NCBI GenBank assembly: GCA_050247515.1
Contig: JBFWUB010000012.1
Location: forward strand, 62,001 to 126,000
DNA: 64,000 nucleotides
Source: RAM1 sp050247515
GTDB taxonomy: Bacteria; Pseudomonadota; Gammaproteobacteria; Burkholderiales; Burkholderiaceae_C
Reading direction: 5' to 3'
Below are positions 58,055-64,000 of this stretch, piece after piece; position 1 is the first letter of the stretch; each line of letters begins with the position of its first letter. Below the pieces are notes generated by a model. It searched no databases, was not told the origin of the DNA, and worked only from the letters and a program-made list of their open reading frames with translations. Made by a program: the position numbers and the translations under genes.

Positions 58055-59562
58055 CGCTGTGCCTCCGGCGTGAGCAGCGGCAACCCCAACGCCACGCGGC
58101 GCGCGAGCCAGGGGCTGGCGCGGTAGCGTGGGTCGCCGGTGGCGTCCTGCTGCGCGCGCAGGATCGCCAGGATGCGGGCCGGGCCGATGCGGTCGCCCCA
58201 TGCCAGCGGGCCGTGCGGGTACCCCAGGCCCAGCTTCACCGAGTCTTCCAAGTCGGCCACGCTGGCAATGCCGCGCTGCACGATGTTGGCCGCAATGTTG
58301 ACGATGGTGGCCATGACGCGCTGCGCGATGAAGCCGCAAGAGTCGTTGATCACCGTGACCGCGACACCATCGCTGGACAGCAGCGCATGTGCCAGGTCAC
58401 GCGCGCCAGGCGCCGTGACGGTGGTGAGCATCAGCGTGCGGCGCAGCTCCAGCGGCGTGACGGGATCCACTGCCACGGTGCGCGCCGGGTCCAGCCCGAG
58501 CGACAGCGCCGTGCTGGTGGCGTCCATGCCCCAGGGTTGCACAATGCAAAGGTCGGCGTCGCAGCCGCGGTTCATGACCGCCAGGCCGGCACGCACGGCC
58601 AGCGCCTTCAGCACATCGGCCTGCTGCGCATGCTGATCCACCCACACGCTTTGCCCTGCCGCAAGCGCCGGCACGGCGCGCGCTGGCGGGCGCTGCGGCT
58701 TGCTGTCGACGTAGCGGTACCAACCCTCCCCGCTCTTACGCCCGAACAGGCCAGCGGCCACACGCGGCGGCACCAGTGACGACGGGCGAAAACGCGGCTC
58801 CTGGTGGAACTGTTCGTAGATCGACGCCATCACCCGCGACGAAACATCCAGACCGGTCAGGTCCAGCAGCTCGAACGGGCCCATGCGAAAGCCCATGGCG
58901 TCGCGCAGTACGTCGTCCACATCGGCCGGGGTGGCCACCTGTTCCTCGACCACCCGCAGGCCTTCGGTGTACAGGCCTCGGCCTGCGTGGTTGACCAGAA
59001 AACCGGGCTGGTCAGCGGTGACCACCGCGCGGTGGCCTGTGCCTTCGGTGATGTCCTTGAGGAGTTGCACCGTGGCCGGTGCGGTGCGCACGGCGGCGAT
59101 GACTTCGGCCACTTTCATCAGCGGAACCGGGTTGAAAAAATGCAGGCCCGCCACGCGTTCCGGACGGGCACAACCCGCCGCGATCTCGGACACCGTCAGC
59201 GACGAAGTGTTGGTTGCAAGTACAGCGTCTTCTCCGAGGATGCCTTCGAGGGCGCGGAACAGATCGCGCTTGACGCCCAGGTCCTCCACGATGGCCTCGA
59301 CCACGACGGCGCAGCCGGCCAGCGCGCCCAGATCCGGCGCGGCGCTGATGCCGGCGCGGATGCGCTCGAACGCATCCACCGCCAGCCGGCCCTTGTCCAC
59401 GTTGCGCTGGAGCATGCCCACCACGTACGCCACGGCCGCGCCAGCCGCGCCGGGCTGTGCGTCGTAGATGCGCACGGGGTGGCCCGCCTGCGCGTACAGC
59501 TGCGCAATGCCACGCCCCATGGTGCCGGCGCCTACTACGCCGATGGTGATCTTGTCGGTCAT
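58051..59562 (-). CDS. 3-hydroxyacyl-CoA dehydrogenase, two-domain (PaaH type)
   Basis: A 503-residue enzyme: NAD domain IGVVGAGTMGRGIAQLYAQA, catalytic HFFNPVPLMKVAEVI (His of the His-Glu pair), then two 3HCDH C-terminal domains (QPGFLVNHAGRGLYTEGLRV and NDSCGFIAQRVMATIVNIAA). The duplicated C-terminal domain is the PaaH/FadB2-like form common in aromatic CoA pathways. ATG 59562 lies 1 base before the ECH stop; the frame upstream to 59775 is not coding. Oxidises 3-hydroxyacyl-CoA to 3-ketoacyl-CoA for the thiolase. Confidence 0.92.
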   Translation of the reverse strand: MTDKITIGVVGAGTMGRGIAQLYAQAGHPVRIYDAQPGAAGAAVAYVVGMLQRNVDKGRLAVDAFERIRAGISAAPDLGALAGCAVVVEAIVEDLGVKRDLFRALEGILGEDAVLATNTSSLTVSEIAAGCARPERVAGLHFFNPVPLMKVAEVIAAVRTAPATVQLLKDITEGTGHRAVVTADQPGFLVNHAGRGLYTEGLRVVEEQVATPADVDDVLRDAMGFRMGPFELLDLTGLDVSSRVMASIYEQFHQEPRFRPSSLVPPRVAAGLFGRKSGEGWYRYVDSKPQRPPARAVPALAAGQSVWVDQHAQQADVLKALAVRAGLAVMNRGCDADLCIVQPWGMDATSTALSLGLDPARTVAVDPVTPLELRRTLMLTTVTAPGARDLAHALLSSDGVAVTVINDSCGFIAQRVMATIVNIAANIVQRGIASVADLEDSVKLGLGYPHGPLAWGDRIGPARILAILRAQQDATGDPRYRASPWLARRVALGLPLLTPEAQR

Positions 59563-59563
59563 C

Positions 59564-60355
59564 CTAGGAACCCTTGAATTGCGGCTTGCGTTTGTCCAGG
59601 AAGGCACGCATGCCTTCGGTCTTGTCGGCGGTGTCAAATAGCAGCAGGAACTCGCGGCTCTCCAGCGCCAGCGCGGCGTCCAGCGGCAAGTCGGCTCCCT
59701 GTCGAAGCACGCGCCGCGTGGCGGCCACAGCCTTGGGCGGCATGCGTGCAGCCTTGGCCGCAAGTGCCAGTGCACGCGTGAGTGTCTGCCCTGGGTCAGC
59801 CATCTCAGCCACCAAGCCGAGCTGGAAAGCCCGCGCTCCGGTTAGCTGTTCACCAGTTAGCAGCATCATGCTGGCGACCTGCTTACCCAGACTGCGCACC
59901 AGCCGTTGGGTTCCGCCCGCGCCCGGCATGATGCCCACTGCTAATTCTGGCTGTCCGAAACGGGCGGTTTCATCGGCAACGATGAAGTCGCACATCAGCG
60001 CAAGTTCGCACCCTGCGCCCAGCGCAAAACCACTCACGGCCGCAACAACGGGCTTGCGACAGTTCGCAACAGGCGCCCAGTAGCTGCCAAGGTCAATGTC
60101 GGCTACATCTTGTGCGCCCTTGTCTACCAGCAGATTGAGGTCGGCGCCGGCAGCGAAGACAGACTCGCTGCCGGTGATCACGATACAGCCAACATCACTG
60201 TCGCGATCAAGCACACTGACAGCATTTGCAATCGCGGCCCGCATGGAAAGGTCGAGCGCATTCCGTTTTTCGGGTCGGTTCAGTGTCACGACACCCACAG
60301 CCCCGTCCCGATGCACAAGCACGGGCACGGGCACGGTCTCGAGTTCATCCGTCAC
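59564..60355 (-). CDS. Enoyl-CoA hydratase
   Basis: A 263-residue crotonase with both catalytic Glu elements: ALGAGCELALMCDFIVA and FGQPELAVGIMPGAGGTQRL. The start is GTG 60355, overlapping the upstream gene as GTGA. Of the three crotonase-fold proteins in the window, this is the one with a fully conserved hydratase active site. Should convert enoyl-CoA to 3-hydroxyacyl-CoA for the adjacent dehydrogenase. Confidence 0.92.
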   Translation of the reverse strand: MTDELETVPVPVLVHRDGAVGVVTLNRPEKRNALDLSMRAAIANAVSVLDRDSDVGCIVITGSESVFAAGADLNLLVDKGAQDVADIDLGSYWAPVANCRKPVVAAVSGFALGAGCELALMCDFIVADETARFGQPELAVGIMPGAGGTQRLVRSLGKQVASMMLLTGEQLTGARAFQLGLVAEMADPGQTLTRALALAAKAARMPPKAVAATRRVLRQGADLPLDAALALESREFLLLFDTADKTEGMRAFLDKRKPQFKGS

Positions 60356-61143
60356 AGGCCACCCCCTGCACGAACAAAGTCAGGCTTTCGCTTTTCGCGA
60401 AACGCAGCGTAGCCTTCTTCAAAATCGTCGCCTAGCAGGCACACAGTCTGGTCTGATTCTTCTCTGGCAAGCTCCTCAGCAAGTGAACCGGAGACATTGT
60501 TGAGTCTTTGCTTCATTCGACTGAATGCATCCTGGGGCAGGCGAGCCAGTTCCGAGGCCTTGCGTACGGCCGCATCCATAACTTCGGCGTCGGGAACCAA
60601 TTCGTCGATCAACCCGATCCGCAAGGCCTCCTCACCCTCAATGGCTGCTCCGCTGGTTAGTATCCGGCGGGCATTCCCTATTCCCACTCTGCGCGGTAGC
60701 GTCAGCAGTTGCCCCCAGTCGGGGACCAGACCTAGGCGAAGAAACGGAAACAGGGCACGGGTGCCGGGCCCACCAACGATATGGTCTCCAAGCAGCGCAA
60801 GGCCGACCACAGCCCCCGCTGCGATGCCTTCCATTGCGCTGACAACCGGAAAGCGCGCGTCGGCGAGCATGCGGCACAACTCATGAATATGTTGCATCCT
60901 TGCGCGCGCGCCCTCTTCATCCAGCCCATGCATGCTGGGTACGTCGCCGCCGGCCGAAAATACGCCGCCAACGCCGCCAATGACGAGAGAGCGCGTTGAA
61001 CCGTCATTCAGAATCCGCTGTAAATGACGGGTCAATTGATCCCTTACATCGAAGTCAATGGCATTTCGCTTGGAGGGTCTGTTGATGAGAAGTCGGGTAA
61101 CCAGCGTCGAGGGTTGGTCAATCAGCACTGACTGTTCGCTCAT
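60352..61143 (-). CDS. Enoyl-CoA hydratase/isomerase family protein
   Basis: A 263-residue crotonase-fold protein (INRPSKRNAIDFDVRD; MEGIAAGAVVGLALLGDHIV; PFLRLGLVPDWGQLLTLPRR). Active-site Glu residues of hydratases are not conserved; VPDWG resembles PaaG-like isomerases, as in the protein at 31110. ATG 61143 follows the thiolase stop by two bases; the upstream extension to 61353 is noncoding. G+C appears lower than its neighbours (~58% by eye) in this and the next gene. Confidence 0.86.
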   Translation of the reverse strand: MSEQSVLIDQPSTLVTRLLINRPSKRNAIDFDVRDQLTRHLQRILNDGSTRSLVIGGVGGVFSAGGDVPSMHGLDEEGARARMQHIHELCRMLADARFPVVSAMEGIAAGAVVGLALLGDHIVGGPGTRALFPFLRLGLVPDWGQLLTLPRRVGIGNARRILTSGAAIEGEEALRIGLIDELVPDAEVMDAAVRKASELARLPQDAFSRMKQRLNNVSGSLAEELAREESDQTVCLLGDDFEEGYAAFREKRKPDFVRAGGGL

Positions 61144-61145
61144 GG

Positions 61146-62348
61146 TCAAACCCCTTCCAGGCCCACGATTGAAATTGAACACACGTTCTGCGACGGCTGG
61201 CCGCCCAGGTTGTGGATCAGACCCGTCTTGGGATCTGCCAGCTGGCGCGGGCCAGCACGGCCTTGAAGCTGCAAGTAGATTTCGTACAACATGCGGATCC
61301 CGCTGGCGCCAACGGGGTGACCAAAACACTTGAGACCCCCATCGATCTGGCACGGAACTTCGCCGTCGGCATCAAACACTCCATCCAGCACATCGCGCAC
61401 CGCCTGGCCTTCGCCAGACAGGCCCAAGTCTTCCATGGTGACCAATTCGGTGATTGAAAAGCAGTCGTGCACCTCGGTCATGCTGAGCTCTTTGCGCGGA
61501 TCGCGAATACCGGCTTCCTGGTAGGCCTTTTTTGCGGCAATGCGCGCGGTGTGCACATAGCTACCATCCCATTGGCTGGACTGAAGTTCCCAGCCATTGG
61601 ACACGGCGAGCTGCAATGCCTTGAATGTCACGAGGTCGGTTTTCCCTAGAGCGCGCGCAATCTCCGGGGTGGTGACAACAACCGCGGCGGCACCATCTGA
61701 CACTCCGCAGCAGTCAAACAGCCCCAAAGGCGCTGCAATGGTTGGCGCCTTCATGCACTGCTCTTCTGTAATCGGCTTTTGCAAGTGGGCCTTGGGGTTC
61801 TTGGCGCCATTGGCGTGGCTTTTGATAGAGACATGCGAGATGGCGCGCTTGAGCAACGCGGCATCGATGCCGTGCTTTGTGCGGTACGCACTGGCCAGTT
61901 GTGCAAAATTGGCCGGTGCCACAGCATTGGGGTACCACTGGGGGATGTATGTTCCGACTTGCGCCATCGGCAGGCCGCCGTAGCCTGTGTCCTTGAGCTT
62001 CTCAACGCCCAACGCCAAGGCGATATCACAGGCACCAGCGGCCACCGCGTAGACAGCAGCGCGAATGGCCTCGGAGCCACCAGCGCAGAAGTTCTCTACC
62101 CGGGTGACACCGATGTTGGGCAAGCGCAGCGCAATGCTCATGGGAGTGCCGCCACGCCCTGTACCTACGTCATCCATGTGGGTGGAATACCAGGCCGCAC
62201 CAAGCTGCTCCGGTGTGATGCCGGCGTCCGCCATGGCTTCGTTGTACGCCTCCAGCATGAGGTCTTCGGGGCTGGCGTCCCAGCGTTCGCCAAATTTGCT
62301 GCAGCCCATCCCGAGGATGGCGACCTTGTCCTTGATGCCCGTGGCCAT
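61146..62348 (-). CDS. SCP2-type thiolase (acetyl-CoA acetyltransferase family)
   Basis: A 400-residue thiolase of the SCPx/Ltp branch: nucleophile C88 in NFCAGGSEAIRAAV, HDC in TEVHDCFSITELVTME and the second Cys in LKCFGHPVGASGIR. The branch acts on sterol side chains and other bulky 3-ketoacyl-CoAs or serves retro-aldol reactions when paired with DUF35 proteins. Here it follows an HMG-CoA-synthase/OB-fold fusion gene by 11 bases, the usual pairing. Terminal thiolysis is the likely role. Confidence 0.9.
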   Translation of the reverse strand: MATGIKDKVAILGMGCSKFGERWDASPEDLMLEAYNEAMADAGITPEQLGAAWYSTHMDDVGTGRGGTPMSIALRLPNIGVTRVENFCAGGSEAIRAAVYAVAAGACDIALALGVEKLKDTGYGGLPMAQVGTYIPQWYPNAVAPANFAQLASAYRTKHGIDAALLKRAISHVSIKSHANGAKNPKAHLQKPITEEQCMKAPTIAAPLGLFDCCGVSDGAAAVVVTTPEIARALGKTDLVTFKALQLAVSNGWELQSSQWDGSYVHTARIAAKKAYQEAGIRDPRKELSMTEVHDCFSITELVTMEDLGLSGEGQAVRDVLDGVFDADGEVPCQIDGGLKCFGHPVGASGIRMLYEIYLQLQGRAGPRQLADPKTGLIHNLGGQPSQNVCSISIVGLEGV

Positions 62349-62359
62349 TGCGGTTCCTT

Positions 62360-63823
62360 TCAGGGGTTGGCGGAAGCCGCACGCACCGGCGTGGCTTTCC
62401 AGAAGTAGCGGGTGAATCCGCGGCGCTCGTCCGTGTCCTTGACGCGAAAAACCATCTCCATGGCGGTGCCGGAATCGACCTCGCCAACATCCAGATCGGT
62501 GAAGTCCATCAGGATGCGGCCGCCGCCTTCAAAGTCGATCTGGCCATAGTGGTGGGGCGGCGCCGGGTGGTACGACAGGTACTCGGCCGACCACGACAGG
62601 ATTTTTGCGGGCCGGTCGGCCAGCTTGTGCGGCTTTTGCGTGTCCTGCAGTGGCTTGCCCTGGTCATACGACAGGCGCGACGGTGGGAAGTGCACGCTGC
62701 CCGTCACCTCGCAGCGGCCAGCCACCAGCCCCATCAGGGCCGTGCGGTGTCGCCATGCAGTAGATAGAGCCGTCTTTTTGTCCTGCTCGCCGCGCATGCC
62801 GCGCTCCAGCTGCAGCTGGCCCTTAAAAGCCAGGAATTTGGTGTAGTTGCTCTCAATCGCACCACGTGCGAGCCACTGACCTACACCGCGTGCCGGCCGG
62901 AAAGATCCGATGGCATCAGTGACACGGAACACCAGCGCCTGGGCACCGCTTCCAAATTGAGCCACCACAATCACCTGGCCTGGCTGGGCTCGCTCCAGCA
63001 CATGCGACAGCAACAACAGGCCATGGGGCAAGCCGCTGTCGCCCACCTGGTCCAGTAGCGCATCCACCACCGCTTCGCCGCGGATGCCACATGATTTGGC
63101 CAGTTGTACGTCCATCTTGGCGAAGCTGGATGGGAAGATGAAGTGATCCACCTGCGCGGCGCTCACACCGGCCTGCTGCAGCGCCGCAGCCACTGCACGC
63201 GGCATCAGCTTGCTGATACCCTCGTCACGCACCCAGCGCTCTTCCCAGTGATAGTCGACCTCCTCGCCGGTAGCGCGGAAGTGGTCCACAAAATCAACTG
63301 ACAAGGTACCAGCGCCCAGGAACTCGGCCAGCACCTTTTCCCGCCCGATCAACAGCGCTGCAGCGGCGTCGCCGTAGTCAAGCTCCTGCTGGCTGGCCGC
63401 GCGGGTCTTGCGCTCGTCGGCGGCCAGCACCAGGACGTTCCCCGCGCCGGCCCGCACCCGTGCGACGGCCTGAACCACCGCCGACAGCGCTGCGCGTTGA
63501 GAGCCGCCCATGTCCAGCGCGTCAATGTCGTCATCCAGCGCCAGCGCACCGGCTGCAATACCCGCGTTCATGCGTTCGGCAAACGGCAAGGTGTCAGACG
63601 CAAGGAAGACCGCGCGCACATGCCCGCGGTCTTCGCCCGGGCCCAGGCAATCGCGTGCAGCGGCCACCGCCATGGTGATGGCGTCTTCGTCCCAGTTGGC
63701 CATGGCGCGTGTGCCCTTGCGGCCTGCAAAGTTGGGCGCATACCAGGCATTGGCCTGCGCCACCGCCTGGCGCGACAGACGCAGGCGCGGCAGATAGCCG
63801 CCGAAGCCGGTGATTCCGATCAT
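62360..63823 (-). CDS. HMG-CoA-synthase-like/OB-fold (DUF35) fusion protein
   Basis: A 487-residue fusion. Residues ~1-325 have a thiolase/HMG-CoA-synthase fold (ITGFGGYLPRLRLSR; AVFLASDTLPFAERMNAGIA; ELDYGDAAAALLIG). Residues ~340-487 are a DUF35 OB-fold domain (VTGSVHFPPSRL; GQIDFEGGGRILMDFTDLD). The region around residue 108 (MGGSQRAAL) shows no nucleophilic Cys, and the zinc ribbon is reduced to one visible Cys (GRCEVTG). The protein may be a noncatalytic partner for the SCP2-type thiolase. ATG overlaps the upstream hydrolase stop. Confidence 0.82.
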   Translation of the reverse strand: MIGITGFGGYLPRLRLSRQAVAQANAWYAPNFAGRKGTRAMANWDEDAITMAVAAARDCLGPGEDRGHVRAVFLASDTLPFAERMNAGIAAGALALDDDIDALDMGGSQRAALSAVVQAVARVRAGAGNVLVLAADERKTRAASQQELDYGDAAAALLIGREKVLAEFLGAGTLSVDFVDHFRATGEEVDYHWEERWVRDEGISKLMPRAVAAALQQAGVSAAQVDHFIFPSSFAKMDVQLAKSCGIRGEAVVDALLDQVGDSGLPHGLLLLSHVLERAQPGQVIVVAQFGSGAQALVFRVTDAIGSFRPARGVGQWLARGAIESNYTKFLAFKGQLQLERGMRGEQDKKTALSTAWRHRTALMGLVAGRCEVTGSVHFPPSRLSYDQGKPLQDTQKPHKLADRPAKILSWSAEYLSYHPAPPHHYGQIDFEGGGRILMDFTDLDVGEVDSGTAMEMVFRVKDTDERRGFTRYFWKATPVRAASANP

Positions 63824-64000
63824 GTGGATGTCTTTCGGTTGGACGCGGCGTCAAGTTGCGCCGCAATGAACTGGCCGCCCGCCGCCAGCGCATTGCGCGC
63901 CTCGGGCAGCTCAGCGGGAAACTGCTGGAAAACGTGGATCATGCCGGGCCATACCTGCAGCTCGGCCTGCGCGCCAGCGGATCGGGCCTTGCGCACGAAG
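63820..64000 (-). CDS. Alpha/beta hydrolase (HSL/esterase family), C-terminal fragment; 5' end outside window
   Basis: The frame runs from the window edge to a TGA at 63820-63822 and encodes the last 59 residues of a hydrolase: AELQVWPGMIHVFQQFPAEL, with the catalytic His in GMIHVF, and PEARNALAAGGQFIAAQLD. This is the C-terminal end of HSL-type esterases. The stop overlaps the fusion-protein ATG (TCAT on the plus strand at 63820-63823). First visible gene of the long operon. Confidence 0.8.
   Translation of the reverse strand, partial: FVRKARSAGAQAELQVWPGMIHVFQQFPAELPEARNALAAGGQFIAAQLDAASNRKTST

Noticed and set aside
1..64000. CRISPR arrays, tRNA/rRNA genes, insertion sequences, integrase or att sites
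   Set aside because: No regular repeats, tRNA-like cloverleaf, transposase or recombinase gene was seen on either strand.

Overview
High-GC DNA (visually about two-thirds G+C) with dense, overlapping genes, many GTG/TTG starts, branched-chain-amino-acid-type ABC cassettes with an acyl-CoA ligase inside, TRAP and Bug-type binding proteins. This points to a betaproteobacterium, most likely Burkholderiales/Comamonadaceae (inference from gene content and codon use; no marker gene is present). No rRNA, tRNA, CRISPR array, insertion sequence or prophage was seen. The whole window reads as one catabolic island for an unidentified cyclic and/or methyl-branched hydrophobic carboxylic acid or its precursor.

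Left half (1-29.2 kb), oxidation section: the end of a P450 plus two NIPSNAP proteins; two orphan Liv-type binding proteins; an 11-gene minus-strand operon (12797 to 4860: TRAP transporter, [2Fe-2S] ferredoxin, VOC protein, DUF3237 protein, SDRs, P450); a divergent plus-strand operon (13005-18285: KstD-like flavoprotein, two SDRs, a 2,4-dienoyl-CoA-reductase-like enzyme); a PIN-domain gene pair of different base composition; a minus-strand operon (Bug binding protein, phenol-hydroxylase-type monooxygenase, fumarylacetoacetase); a LuxR-type regulator; and a plus-strand operon (P450, class III CoA-transferase, HMG-CoA-lyase-like aldolase, quinone-reductase-like MDR). Four promoter regions here carry GTCCCC-N5/6-GGGGAC dyads, which I infer to be sites of the LuxR-type regulator.

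Right half (29.2-64 kb), CoA-thioester section: a Rieske oxygenase (alpha, beta); a convergent operon (acyl-CoA dehydrogenase, transglutaminase-like protein, alpha-methylacyl-CoA racemase, DUF2889, enoyl-CoA hydratase family); a complete Liv ABC transporter with a fatty-acyl-CoA ligase; a ferredoxin reductase; a TRAP transporter operon with an LvaA/LvaB-like kinase pair, a CrtC/AttH-like protein and another acyl-CoA ligase; and a long operon (alpha/beta hydrolase, HMG-CoA-synthase/OB-fold fusion, SCP2-type thiolase, two enoyl-CoA hydratases, two-domain 3-hydroxyacyl-CoA dehydrogenase, mesaconyl-C4-CoA-hydratase-like protein, phytoene-desaturase-like protein, methylsuccinyl-CoA-dehydrogenase-like protein, 2-methylfumaryl-CoA-isomerase-like protein, TetR). 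Five promoters in this half share one near-identical palindrome (TAGTCCGNC-N2-GNCGGTYTA) lying against a -10-like element, and three paralogous TetR regulators have almost the same recognition helix.

Working model (inference): P450s, SDRs and the KstD-like enzyme oxidise the substrate; the flavin monooxygenase, Rieske enzyme and fumarylacetoacetase-type hydrolase open the ring(s); the acyl-CoA ligases, racemase, dehydrogenases, hydratases and thiolase shorten the chain; and a methylsuccinyl-CoA to mesaconyl-CoA to citramalyl-CoA branch, finishing with the HMG-CoA-lyase-like aldolase, would give acetyl-CoA and pyruvate. No intergenic gap exceeds 300 bases.
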